Position numbers and translations under genes: made by a program. The notes beneath the pieces were generated by a model. It had not been told where the DNA came from, searched no databases, and was given only the letters and a program-made list of their open reading frames with translations. From Endozoicomonas euniceicola (GTDB lineage: Bacteria; Pseudomonadota; Gammaproteobacteria; Pseudomonadales; Endozoicomonadaceae), in NCBI RefSeq assembly GCF_025562755.1, contig NZ_CP103300.1, positions 4,775,001 through 4,839,000 on the forward strand: 64,000 nt of DNA, given 5' to 3'. Positions 1 through 8,184 of the stretch are shown here, piece after piece. The first letter of the stretch is position 1. The number at the start of each line of letters is the position of its first letter.

Positions 1-932
1 ACGCCCTGACCGATAAGGACAAGGATGATATCAGGCTGGCAGCCGATATTGGTGTTGATTACCTGGCGGTATCCTTTGTCCGTAGCCCGGACGATATACA
101 TCTTGCCCGCAAGCTGATGCGACAGGCGGGAGGCAGCGCTTCTGTTCTGTCCAAGATTGAACGAGCCGAAGTCGTTTCTGATCCGAAATTACTCGAAGCG
201 GTTATACGTGCATCCGATGCCGTGATGGTGGCCCGGGGTGATCTGGGGGTTGAGATAGGAGACGCAGAGTTGATTGGTGTTCAGAAGAACATGATCAATG
301 AGGCACGCCGTCTGAATCGCCCGGTAATCACTGCAACGCAGATGATGGAGTCCATGATCCACAATACTCAACCGACCCGTGCGGAAGTATTTGATGTGGC
401 CAATGCGGTGCTGGATGGCACTGATGCCGTGATGCTATCCGGTGAAACGGCGATGGGGAAGCGTCCCCATGAAGTGGTTAAGGCAATGGCTCGTATTTGT
501 GCCGGTGCTGAGAAAAATCCTGAACTGATTGCCAGGGTTGACCGTGCGGAAGTGGGCAGTTTTGAAGAAACGGACGAAGCCATAGCGCTTGCAGCCACCT
601 ATGCAGCGAACAATCTGGGGGTCAAGGCCATTGTTTGCCTGACCAAGTCCGGCGCAACACCGTTGTGGGTGTCTCGCATTAACACCGAGTTGCCTATTAT
701 TGCCCTGACCCGGTACAAAACCACCGAGCGTCGTGTCGCTTTATACCGGGGCGTTGAGGCTGTCGCTTTCGACAGTGGCACCAGGTACGGTCCTGAAGTT
801 AATGACCGTGCGATTAAAGAACTGAAGAAGCGTGGTTTGCTGGAGCCAGACGATCGTATCATTCTCACCAAAGGTGAGTGTGAAGAGGTTGAAGGAGGCA
901 CCGATACCATGCAAATCATTACCGTTAAATAA
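1..932 (+). CDS. pyk: Pyruvate kinase, 3' part (5' end outside window)
   Basis: Catalyses phosphoenolpyruvate + ADP to pyruvate + ATP, the last step of glycolysis, in the cytoplasm. The reading frame is open from base 3, with LTDKDKDD at its start. An internal ATG at 117 is not the true start. Visible family motifs are MVARGDLGVEI (substrate and metal site), VITATQMMESMI, and the C-terminal domain with LSGETAMGKRP. The C-terminal allosteric domain ends normally in a TAA at 930-932. pfkA follows 143 bp downstream on the same strand, so two key glycolytic kinases are adjacent. VITATQMMESMI resembles PykA-type enzymes, but the isozyme class is an inference. The missing N-terminus lies upstream of the window. 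Confidence 0.95.
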   Translation, partial: ALTDKDKDDIRLAADIGVDYLAVSFVRSPDDIHLARKLMRQAGGSASVLSKIERAEVVSDPKLLEAVIRASDAVMVARGDLGVEIGDAELIGVQKNMINEARRLNRPVITATQMMESMIHNTQPTRAEVFDVANAVLDGTDAVMLSGETAMGKRPHEVVKAMARICAGAEKNPELIARVDRAEVGSFEETDEAIALAATYAANNLGVKAIVCLTKSGATPLWVSRINTELPIIALTRYKTTERRVALYRGVEAVAFDSGTRYGPEVNDRAIKELKKRGLLEPDDRIILTKGECEEVEGGTDTMQIITVK

Positions 933-1075
933 ATCTGTCGCATTGAAAGCGCAATGAGTCATCTTCACATCGATTCCGGAAGAGGCTTTTTTCGACCGGT
1001 TTTTTGACTGGGTTGCAGTGCGATTTTTAATGCAAGTTTCAGACAAGTTTCAAGACTAGGGAGACGAACAGAGCC

Positions 1076-2056
1076 ATGGCAGAGATGAAAAAGATTGGCG
1101 TTCTGACTTCGGGTGGCGATGCTCCGGGTATGAACGCAGCCATTCGTTCCGTTGTACGCAGCTGCATTTACTTTGGCGTACAGCCAGTAGTAATTCATGA
1201 AGGCTATAAAGGTCTGATTGAAAATAACCTGGAAGAGGCTAATGCCCGCTCCGTTGCCAACATTATTAACCAGGGGGGGACCTTCCTGAAATCTGCCCGT
1301 TGTGCAGAGTTTCGTACCCCGGAAGGTCGTGCCAAAGCGTTTGAAAATGCTAAAGCCGCGGGACTGGACGGACTGGTTGTTATTGGTGGTGATGGCTCCT
1401 TTACCGGTGCCATGCTGATGGAAGAAGAGCATGGCCTGCCTTGCGTTGGTGTGCCGGGTACTATCGACAACGATATCTTTGGTACTGACTTTACCATCGG
1501 TTACGACACCGCTCTGAATACAGCGGTTGAAGCCATCGATAAAATTCGTGACACGGCAACGTCTCACAACCGTCTGTTCCTGATCGAAGTGATGGGACGT
1601 GATGCTGGTTTTATCGCCCTGAACAGTGGTATTGCAGCCGGTGCTGAAGAGATTCTGATTCCGGAAGAAGATCACTCTGTAGAAAAGCTGATGGATTGCC
1701 TGGAAAACAGCAGTCGTGCCGGCAAGACTTCCAGCATCGTGGTTGTCTCTGAAGGTGAAAAGATTGGCGGTGTGGTAGAGCTGGGGCGTGCAGTGGAAGA
1801 AAGCTTCCCGGAGTACGAAGTGAAGGTCACTGTACTGGGGCACATTCAGCGTGGTGGTAAGCCAACCTGTGCAGACCGGGTACTGGCCAGTCGTCTGGGT
1901 GTTGCAGCTGTTGAGAAACTGATTGAAGGGGTCAGTGGCGTAATGGTTGGTATTCGTGACCAGACAGTCGTGACGACGCCTTTGAAAGAAGCCATCAGCA
2001 AGCATAACGCCATTGATGATGTCCTGCTGAGAGTTGCAGATATTGTCACTGTCTGA
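1076..2056 (+). CDS. pfkA: ATP-dependent 6-phosphofructokinase
   Basis: Phosphorylates fructose 6-phosphate to fructose 1,6-bisphosphate, the committed step of glycolysis. The 326-residue protein matches the usual PfkA length of about 320. The ATP site GGDAPG lies near residues 13-18 and GGDGS at 104-108. TIDND at 129-133 supplies the catalytic aspartate. MGRDAGF and GHIQRGG are also present. The chosen start is ATG at 1076, preceded by GGGAG about 12 bases upstream. An ATG at 1085 would give an N-terminus closer to E. coli PfkA and cannot be excluded. A hairpin terminator follows at 2081. The gene sits between pyk and crr, which groups glycolysis and sugar-uptake functions. Confidence 0.97.
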   Translation: MAEMKKIGVLTSGGDAPGMNAAIRSVVRSCIYFGVQPVVIHEGYKGLIENNLEEANARSVANIINQGGTFLKSARCAEFRTPEGRAKAFENAKAAGLDGLVVIGGDGSFTGAMLMEEEHGLPCVGVPGTIDNDIFGTDFTIGYDTALNTAVEAIDKIRDTATSHNRLFLIEVMGRDAGFIALNSGIAAGAEEILIPEEDHSVEKLMDCLENSSRAGKTSSIVVVSEGEKIGGVVELGRAVEESFPEYEVKVTVLGHIQRGGKPTCADRVLASRLGVAAVEKLIEGVSGVMVGIRDQTVVTTPLKEAISKHNAIDDVLLRVADIVTV

Positions 2057-2080
2057 TAAATAGAGAACTATTAAAAAAAT

Positions 2081-2107
2081 GCCTCGCTCCAGCGGGGCGT
2101 TTTTTTG
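2081..2107 (+). terminator. Rho-independent terminator of pfkA
   Basis: An 8-bp stem (GCCTCGCT / AGCGGGGC, one G-T pair) with a two-base loop is followed directly by a run of seven T. It lies 25 bp after the pfkA stop and separates pfkA from crr. Confidence 0.9.
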
Positions 2108-2139
2108 TTAATGGTGCACAATGGCGTATAGAAGTGCAT

Positions 2140-2175
2140 AGGAGCCTGTCGGACGCTTAAGTCCGACAGGCTCCT
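2140..2175. repeat. 36-bp perfect palindrome (dispersed family)
   Basis: Perfect 15-bp arms AGGAGCCTGTCGGAC (2140-2154) and their inverse (2161-2175) surround GCTTAA. It lies between the pfkA terminator and the crr promoter. Related copies occur at 44907-44965 (imperfect, longer loop) and as a half-copy at 57468-57480. It has no T-run, so it is not a simple terminator. Confidence 0.85.
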
Positions 2176-2184
2176 AGCCATTAA

Positions 2185-2213
2185 TTGACAGAAGCGGTCA
2201 TTAACCGTCTAAA
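2185..2213 (+). promoter_or_regulatory. Sigma70-type promoter of crr
   Basis: A perfect -35 TTGACA (2185-2190) is separated by 17 bp from TCTAAA (2208-2213), four of six bases of the -10 consensus. Transcription would start near 2220, leaving a leader of about 27 nt with AGGA as ribosome site before the crr ATG. Confidence 0.65.
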
Positions 2214-2246
2214 ATCCAATCATCTTGTATATGTAGGATAAGTAGT

Positions 2247-2753
2247 ATGGGCCTGTTTGATTCAATCAAGAAAAGCATGGGTCTCGGTGGCGATGAAGGC
2301 ACTGTGATCAAGTCACCCCTGACGGGTGAGATAGTGGCTATCGAAGAAGTGCCGGACGCGGTATTTTCTGAGAAAGTGGTGGGTGACGGCATCGCTATCA
2401 ACCCAACGGGCAACAAAATGGTTGCTCCCTGTGACGGTGAAATTGGCAAGATTTTCGAAACCAACCATGCATTCAGTATGGCGACTCCATCCGGGGTTGA
2501 GCTGTTCGTACACTTCGGTATCGACACTGTTGAACTGAAAGGTGAAGGTTTTAAGCGTATCGCTTCTGAAGGTCAGACCGTTAAAGCGGGTGACACGATC
2601 ATCGAAGTGGACCTGGAGTTTATGAAAGCGAATGCCAAGAGTGTAATCACTCCAGTGGTGATCTCCAACATGGACGACGTAGAGTCTCTGGAAAAGTCTT
2701 CCGGTTCCGTGACTGAAGGCGCTGACGACCTGCTGGTTGTTAAAATGAAGTAA
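2247..2753 (+). CDS. crr: PTS glucose-specific EIIA component
   Basis: A cytoplasmic phosphocarrier that takes phosphate from HPr and passes it to the EIIB domains of glucose-family permeases such as PtsG encoded at 5709-7139. In enterics its phosphorylation state also controls adenylate cyclase and inducer exclusion. The 168-residue length is typical. The active-site His is H89 in ELFVHFGID and the partner His is H74 in ETNHAFS, matching the two-histidine site of E. coli Crr. ptsH and ptsI are not adjacent, unlike the enteric ptsHI-crr operon, so the gene appears monocistronic. It has its own sigma70-like promoter and a hairpin after the stop. Confidence 0.96.
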   Translation: MGLFDSIKKSMGLGGDEGTVIKSPLTGEIVAIEEVPDAVFSEKVVGDGIAINPTGNKMVAPCDGEIGKIFETNHAFSMATPSGVELFVHFGIDTVELKGEGFKRIASEGQTVKAGDTIIEVDLEFMKANAKSVITPVVISNMDDVESLEKSSGSVTEGADDLLVVKMK

Positions 2754-2773
2754 TACTGGCTGTATTTGTTCTC

Positions 2774-2802
2774 GTAGCTCCCGGAACCGTTCCGGGAGCT
2801 AC
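2774..2802 (+). terminator. Hairpin after crr, probable terminator
   Basis: A perfect 13-bp stem GTAGCTCCCGGAA / TTCCGGGAGCTAC with a 3-base loop starts 20 bp after the crr stop. The following tract CTTTCTC is only weakly T-rich. Confidence 0.6.
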
Positions 2803-2891
2803 CTTTCTCAGGTTTAAACCGACTCAAATCAAAAAGGCTCTTTGAGGTTTTAGCAGGCAGAGGTAGCAGTGTGCCTCTGCAGGTCTTGGGT

Positions 2892-3785
2892 TTATGGACT
2901 TTTCGTCGAGATGAGTTCCTTGATTTTTTTCCCGGGGATGGTTCTGTAAAATGTACTTAATTGGCCAGCGCTGTAATTAGTTGGGAGTCTTATTGACACT
3001 CCGATTAAACGTTTATCACCATTTACACCTGATAACAAATAAATTGCTTTGTGTTCGGCTGCTGGTATTTCTTTTAATTTAGAATCTTCATCGGGTAATA
3101 AGTTCTCTGCATTGCTAATGAGTGCTTTATAGTTATCATCTTGTGAAAAATATTGAGTAGTATAAACCTTATGATCCATTGCATTTATGTGAAAGGATTT
3201 ATTTTCTTTTAAAAAGTCAAAATAAAAAAACATATTTTCATATTGGTTTCTGACCCGCTTTGCCAGAGTTGTAGCTTGACTGTCTTTTGGCTCAGAGACC
3301 AAGTCTGAACCTCTGGGTAATTCATTATCGTTATTGCACTTTTGGTCAGAATTCAGGCAGTCAGGATCAATGGCTTTATGGTGGTAGGTAAAAATATAAA
3401 CAGCATCGACACTATAGTATTTAGTAGGTTGATCAAAAAGATAACTACCAGGATACAAATCATACAAACTAAAAATACCATCAAGTCCATTTTTTTTTCT
3501 TTTATTCAGTTCTTTATGAAAAACATCTAAATTATTATTAATTACTAGTGTTGTATTTCCGGTATCTGTATTTTTGTCAAACGCCAGTATATCCTTTCCA
3601 AGGACATATAGTGTCGACTCATAGTCTTTTGGTAGAGACTCTTCGTTACGTAATGTAAAAGTTTCTATAAACTCCTTAAGATCTGATTGAGTTTGAGCAG
3701 TCTTTTTTACATCAGGACTAAAGAAATACATAAATGCGAGTACCACAGGTACGACTATTTTAGTTGTTGTGACTTCGAACATCAT
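2892..3785 (-). CDS. Hypothetical exported or membrane-anchored protein
   Basis: Not recognised. The 297-residue product begins with a hydrophobic stretch (about residues 9-23, IVVPVVLAFMYFF) that could be an uncleaved signal or single membrane anchor. The rest is soluble and polar, with no motif I can assign. Base composition is clearly AT-richer than the flanking glycolytic genes, which suggests accessory or acquired DNA. Two consecutive ATG codons stand at the start. The gene is divergent from the exported protein at 4020 across a 234-bp AT-rich gap. A hairpin with arms GCAGAGG / CCTCTGC (2857-2880) lies after its stop but lacks a T-run. Confidence 0.6.
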   Translation of the reverse strand: MMFEVTTTKIVVPVVLAFMYFFSPDVKKTAQTQSDLKEFIETFTLRNEESLPKDYESTLYVLGKDILAFDKNTDTGNTTLVINNNLDVFHKELNKRKKNGLDGIFSLYDLYPGSYLFDQPTKYYSVDAVYIFTYHHKAIDPDCLNSDQKCNNDNELPRGSDLVSEPKDSQATTLAKRVRNQYENMFFYFDFLKENKSFHINAMDHKVYTTQYFSQDDNYKALISNAENLLPDEDSKLKEIPAAEHKAIYLLSGVNGDKRLIGVSIRLPTNYSAGQLSTFYRTIPGKKIKELISTKSP

Positions 3786-4019
3786 TATTATTCACCATTC
3801 ATTAACTGCCGTTAGAATTTTTGACTTTATAACAGTTAATTGGTTCAAAAAGTTAAGTAGTGCAATCGTTCAGGCACTGTTCAGAATCCTTATTCCGTTA
3901 TTGTTGAGTCTTGTCAGTACTGCTAACCTCTTTGTCAATGATAAACGGTCGTTCCTGATCTACTCTTTCGCCCAGCTTATCTGCTCTCGTTAAATAGCAC
4001 TCAATGGACTGGAACTCGT

Positions 4020-4829
4020 ATGAAAGGATTACTTCTATTACCCCTTATACTTTTGCACTTGTTAATTGTTCCTGCCCGGGCTGCTATACCTGTTAAGCGC
4101 GGTTCAGTACCCGTTCAGGAGACCTCACAGGATACAGGAGTAAGTGCTGAAGAGGCGCGGCAGGCTGAAATTGATGGTCTTATCCGGAAGCTGGCTGCAA
4201 TGGGGGTTGATCTGAAGCGTCCGGTGGATAAAGACCCTTCTCCTCCTTCCGGCTCACAGGCGAAAAACCCTCTCTATACAAAAAAATCGGTTAGAACAAT
4301 GAGTCTTGGTGACTTGCTGGATTACCAGGATCAGCTCCGTGCACGTCTGGCAAAACTGGAAGATAAAGAACGTAAAGCCAAAGAAAAGGACAGGCTTCAG
4401 GAAAAACTCCGGGAAGAAAGAGCCGGGAAAGGTCAGGCAGATAAACGACATGCCACTCGTCAACTGAGGGAAGTCGAAGCCGAATTGGGTGATATTCTGA
4501 TACGCCGGGCTATGAAGGGAGTGGGTAAAATGGTGCCTGTTCCTAAATTTTCAGAGTATGAAAAAGAACAGGCTGAGCACTCTTCTGGTCATACGGATTC
4601 AGAGGGTAAGGGTCAAGGCTATTCCAATGAAGGCTACTTCAATGAAGAGCGTCCGGATCATGAGTATATTGATTACGAAATCGATGCCCCGGTTGCTATA
4701 ACCGGCAAGCCTGCTAAAAAAATTCGTATAAAGGCAAGAAGGGGTGTTATGGAGTTGCACCAGCAGATTCAGGATTTGAATCAGGTATTGATTGATGATG
4801 CAAAGCGTTTGATTGGCAAACCTTTTTAA
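4020..4829 (+). CDS. Hypothetical secreted, charged coiled-coil protein
   Basis: Not recognised. The 269-residue product has a clear signal peptide, with a long Leu-rich core (about residues 3-17) and an ARA-A cleavage site near residues 19-22. Residues about 95-160 are dense in Lys, Glu, Arg and Leu with heptad-like spacing, predicting a coiled coil. The tail is acidic and then basic. No catalytic motif is visible. It is probably periplasmic or secreted. It is followed within 20 bp by a degenerate copy of the heptamer repeat found elsewhere in the window. Confidence 0.6.
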   Translation: MKGLLLLPLILLHLLIVPARAAIPVKRGSVPVQETSQDTGVSAEEARQAEIDGLIRKLAAMGVDLKRPVDKDPSPPSGSQAKNPLYTKKSVRTMSLGDLLDYQDQLRARLAKLEDKERKAKEKDRLQEKLREERAGKGQADKRHATRQLREVEAELGDILIRRAMKGVGKMVPVPKFSEYEKEQAEHSSGHTDSEGKGQGYSNEGYFNEERPDHEYIDYEIDAPVAITGKPAKKIRIKARRGVMELHQQIQDLNQVLIDDAKRLIGKPF

Positions 4830-4840
4830 AGGCTGGTTTT

Positions 4841-4870
4841 CGCTGTTAGCTGTTAGTTGATGGTTGTACG
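4841..4870. repeat. Degenerate half-copy of heptamer repeat
   Basis: CGCTGTTAGCTGTTAG followed by TTGATGGTTGTACG resembles the left arm of the large inverted repeat at 14534-14634. The inverse arm is missing here. Confidence 0.5.
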
Positions 4871-4923
4871 TAAAAGCCCCGGGTATTTATGATGGCTACC
4901 ATCCTTACAGTGGAGTTCATGTC

Positions 4924-5643
4924 ATGTTGCGAGAAGTAGAGATAGAAGTTTGTATTAACAGTGCCAACGTGGACTATGTCAGAAGGGCAGCTGCGGCAGC
5001 AGAGCAGGGCGGTGCCAGTCGTATTGAGCTGTGCGCGGCGATGGATCAGGACGGTCTGACTCCCGCCATTGACCCTATAAAAGCTGCCAGACAGGCATTC
5101 AGACCTGAAGGGTTGATGGTTATGGTTCGCCCCCGTGCAGGGAATTTTTATTACAGCCTGGAAGAGAGCGATACTATGGTCAGTCAGATTGAAATGGCAG
5201 CCCAGGCTGGCGCTGACGGTGTTGTCTTTGGGGGATTGAGAGCCAGGGATAATGCCATTGATGAAGGGCTGTTGCAGCGGTTGCTGGATACGGCCAGGGG
5301 TCTGAAACTGACGACCACATTTCATCGTGCTTTTGATGCAACCCATGACCCGGAGATGTCGTTGGCTGTATTGATGCAGTTCGGTGTTGACCGGGTATTG
5401 ACCAGTGGTACACGTTGGGGCTCCGGTGAAACCGCCGAGCAGGGTGTGTCAACGCTGAACAGTCTTATTGCTCAGGCAGGCAAGCGTATTGAAATTGTGG
5501 TTGGAGGTGGTTTATCACCGGACAATAGTCGTTCATTAATGGGAAAATTGCTGCCGTCCAGTGGGAAGGTTAGCCTGCATGCTTATAGTGGTGTTCTTCA
5601 TAATGGCGAAGTGTCGTCTGAGCGAGTTCGGGCGATGGTATGA
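4924..5643 (+). CDS. cutC: Copper homeostasis protein CutC family
   Basis: CutC-family TIM-barrel protein of 239 residues, close to the family length. Recognisable segments are IELCAAMDQDGLTP, a VRPRAGNFYYS block, THFRAF-type TTFHRAFDAT, and VDRVLTSGTRW. The family was first linked to copper tolerance in E. coli, but its biochemical role is unsettled. The start at 4924 is chosen because the family begins at this point and GGAG lies 8 bases upstream. The frame also extends upstream to 4864 without conserved sequence. It converges on ptsG, with a shared hairpin between the two genes. Confidence 0.9.
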   Translation: MLREVEIEVCINSANVDYVRRAAAAAEQGGASRIELCAAMDQDGLTPAIDPIKAARQAFRPEGLMVMVRPRAGNFYYSLEESDTMVSQIEMAAQAGADGVVFGGLRARDNAIDEGLLQRLLDTARGLKLTTTFHRAFDATHDPEMSLAVLMQFGVDRVLTSGTRWGSGETAEQGVSTLNSLIAQAGKRIEIVVGGGLSPDNSRSLMGKLLPSSGKVSLHAYSGVLHNGEVSSERVRAMV

Positions 5644-5652
5644 GAGCAAGGT

Positions 5653-5694
5653 TGCTGACCAGTACTCCGTAGAGTGTTTGAGTGTTGGTCAGCA
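5653..5694. terminator. Stem-loop between convergent cutC and ptsG
   Basis: Arms TGCTGACCA (5653-5661) and TGGTCAGCA (5686-5694) pair perfectly around a 24-base loop. The position between two convergent stop codons fits a bidirectional terminator, although no T-run follows on either side. Confidence 0.4.
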
Positions 5695-5708
5695 GCCGTC
5701 ATAACAAA

Positions 5709-7139
5709 CTACATCGATTTTATGGCTTCCTGCATTTCAGTTCGTATGTTGTCTGACTGGGGGCCGAAAATCGCCTGCATATTTTTACCTACGACCACGA
5801 CGGCAGTTGCTCCCAGCGCTTTAATGCGATCCTGATCCACATCATCCGCTTTGTTAACCGTGACCCTTAATCGTGTAATACAGGCATCAAGGTTTTTAAT
5901 ATTGCCTTTGCCGCCAAACGCCTCGACCAGGTTTCTGGCCAGCTCAGGGGTTACTTCGACCTTACCCCGACGGGTTTCTTCCTCCCGTCCGGGCGTTTTC
6001 AAATCTAATGCCAGAATAGCAAGTCGAAACACGCTGTAGTAGACCGCCGCATAAATCAGTCCCAGTCCGATAATCCAGGCGGGTCTGGTGGCAATGGTGT
6101 AGTAAAGGACATAGTCAATCATTCCGTTGGAGAATGACATGGCCATTTTGATATCAAGATAATTGGTGATGGCAAAAGCCAGACCCGCCAGCAGAGCATG
6201 AATACCATACAAAACTGGAGCAACAAACAGGAAGGAGAACTCAATGGGTTCTGTAATACCGGTCAGTAAGGAAGTCAGTGCGGCAGAAATCATGATGCCG
6301 CCCACGGCATTGCGGTTCTGTGGTTTTGCACAATGCCACATGGCAATGGCTGCGGCAGGCAAACCAAACATCTTGAACAGGTAGCCACCGGCAAGGAAGC
6401 CGGCTGTAGGGTCACCAGCGAAGAAGCGGGCAATATCACCGTTGTAGACATTGCCAGTAGCGTCGACGAATTGCCCCATTTCTATTTGGAAAGGGACGTT
6501 CCATATATGGTGCAGACCAAAGGGAACCAGCGCACGCTCAATAAAGCCATAGATAAAACCGGCCAAAACCGGATTTTCGGTGACGGACCAGTTTGAGAAC
6601 GCGTCAATGCCTTCCTGGATCGGAGGCCAGACGAAGCTCAATAGAACCCCAAGAACAACTGCGCACAGCGCCGTGATGATGGGGACAAATCGTTTTCCGG
6701 CAAAGAAGCCAAGGTATTCCGGCAGCTGGATTTTGTAATATCGGTTAAACATGATGGAAGCCAGCATGCCAACCAGGATGCCGCCAAACACGCCGGTATC
6801 GATGGCGTCTACTCCCATGATCACACTGGGCTCAACGCCCAGCTCCTGAGCCATGACACCCATGGTGCCGAGCATGACAACATAGCCAACGACAGCGGCC
6901 ACCGAGGCGACACCGTCATTTTCTGACAGTCCGATGGCAGTACCAATTGCAAATATAATGGGCAAATTACCAAAAACCATTCCACCGGCCTGGGCCATAA
7001 CGCTGGACATCAGATCTGGAATGAATGAAAAACCGGCACTGCCTACGCCCAGTAGTATGCCTGCTACAGGCAGTACGGCTACGGGCAACATCAGTGCTCG
7101 ACCAATTTTCTGGAATGTGCCGAACACGGTTTTAACCAT
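5709..7139 (-). CDS. ptsG: PTS glucose-specific EIIBC permease
   Basis: Membrane permease that imports glucose and phosphorylates it with phosphate relayed from Crr. The 476-residue protein matches E. coli PtsG (477) throughout. The N-terminal EIIC domain (about 1-385) has many membrane segments and the signature GFIERALVPFGLHHIWNVPF. It also has the GITEPIEFSF motif typical of the sugar-binding region. A linker LDLKTPGRE leads to the EIIB domain, whose phosphorylated cysteine is C420 in LDACITRLRV. The gene lies downstream of chbG in the same direction after 204 bp, so it may have its own promoter. GlcNAc-type transporters are close relatives, but the full-length match favours glucose. Confidence 0.93.
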   Translation of the reverse strand: MVKTVFGTFQKIGRALMLPVAVLPVAGILLGVGSAGFSFIPDLMSSVMAQAGGMVFGNLPIIFAIGTAIGLSENDGVASVAAVVGYVVMLGTMGVMAQELGVEPSVIMGVDAIDTGVFGGILVGMLASIMFNRYYKIQLPEYLGFFAGKRFVPIITALCAVVLGVLLSFVWPPIQEGIDAFSNWSVTENPVLAGFIYGFIERALVPFGLHHIWNVPFQIEMGQFVDATGNVYNGDIARFFAGDPTAGFLAGGYLFKMFGLPAAAIAMWHCAKPQNRNAVGGIMISAALTSLLTGITEPIEFSFLFVAPVLYGIHALLAGLAFAITNYLDIKMAMSFSNGMIDYVLYYTIATRPAWIIGLGLIYAAVYYSVFRLAILALDLKTPGREEETRRGKVEVTPELARNLVEAFGGKGNIKNLDACITRLRVTVNKADDVDQDRIKALGATAVVVVGKNMQAIFGPQSDNIRTEMQEAIKSM

Positions 7140-7260
7140 GGGGAAGAACTCCAGGAAGATTCTGCGAAATTGCAGCGTAAGAATCGTTAATCAGAGGGTG
7201 GATTAACGCTGCAAATGAAGAAGGAAAACTCTGGAAGCATAGACTATATGTGTGACTCGG

Positions 7261-7285
7261 CAATCATATTCTTGATATATGATTG
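7261..7285. promoter_or_regulatory. 9-bp inverted repeat upstream of ptsG, possible operator
   Basis: CAATCATAT (7261-7269) and ATATGATTG (7277-7285) form perfect arms around seven bases, 122 bp upstream of the ptsG start. The shape fits a regulator site or an mRNA hairpin. It does not match the Mlc/NagC consensus as I know it. The regulator is unknown. Confidence 0.35.
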
Positions 7286-7343
7286 AGTGTCGTCCGCCCG
7301 GAAGGTAGTGAGACTCTTACTCCCGGGGTGCAAAAGAAGGAAA

Positions 7344-8117
7344 TTACAGGTTTGTCAGTTTACTGATTTCTTTGTAGTCGGTTAGCTCAATACCCCTGCT
7401 GGTCAGGTTTTGCTGAAGCTCTGCTGAGGTAAGAATGTCAAGCTCTTTGACTCGCGCCTCTGTGTAAGAACTGGCTTCCATCAACCCCTGGTCGATATAA
7501 GCGGGGTGGCACATCACTTCAAGAATGGCATTGTGCCCCCGTTCCGCCAGCTCTTTATCCACAATGTCCAGTAGCATTTGCAGGCTTACTTTGCCATAAA
7601 AGCGATCGGTGAAACGGTAGGTGTACCGCGCTGTTTCTGTGGCTATTTCTGTCACCTGGGAAGCGTCCACTGTCCGGTAGGGAATACCGTACTCTTTGGA
7701 TAGTTTGCTGATCACTGGCAGGGCGATGGGATGGCCGTAGCAGTGATGGTGGCTATCAAAATGAGTGGGTGTTAGTCCCAGTTTCAGGAAGTGCTCAATC
7801 TGGGCACGGAATTCACGCTCTATTTCTTTGGGGCAAAGGCTGTCGCTGTCGTAGAAACTGAGTTGGTCGAGAAACCGTCCGGATGCATCGGTAAGGGTTT
7901 CAGGATTATCACACATTGGTTTGCCTGCGGTCAGGCGTAGATGGATACCGATAGACAGTTGTGGATTGGCTTTTGCCAGCTCAACTCCGTGATCTTCTCC
8001 CGGCATTCCAACCATCATGGTGGTGGAGCGAACAGCGCCACGTTTGAAAGCGTCGACAATACCGTGATTGACCCCCGGACTCAGGCCAAAATCATCTGCA
8101 TTAATAATGAGTTTCAT
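7344..8117 (-). CDS. chbG: Chitooligosaccharide (chitobiose) deacetylase, YdjC/ChbG family
   Basis: ChbG removes one acetyl group from chitobiose or its phosphate, which in E. coli is required for induction and for cleavage by ChbF. The 257-residue protein has the family's metal-binding pattern: NADDFG with D8/D9, GIHLRLTAGKP with H59, and DSHHHCYGHP with H123-H125. It is cytoplasmic, with no signal peptide. It lies 67 bp downstream of the GH4 glycosidase gene in a minus-strand operon with the regulator and chbA, which supports a chitobiose role over other YdjC functions. Confidence 0.85.
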   Translation of the reverse strand: MKLIINADDFGLSPGVNHGIVDAFKRGAVRSTTMMVGMPGEDHGVELAKANPQLSIGIHLRLTAGKPMCDNPETLTDASGRFLDQLSFYDSDSLCPKEIEREFRAQIEHFLKLGLTPTHFDSHHHCYGHPIALPVISKLSKEYGIPYRTVDASQVTEIATETARYTYRFTDRFYGKVSLQMLLDIVDKELAERGHNAILEVMCHPAYIDQGLMEASSYTEARVKELDILTSAELQQNLTSRGIELTDYKEISKLTNL

Positions 8118-8184
8118 TGTTTTTCCTGATACCGGGCAGTCAGGAGTCTGCCCGGGATAACTTTTTCTCTATTGGAACGGTTCT

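Noticed and set aside
965..2005. 346-codon minus-strand frame opposite pfkA
   Set aside because: A shadow of pfkA. The plus strand carries all PfkA motifs.
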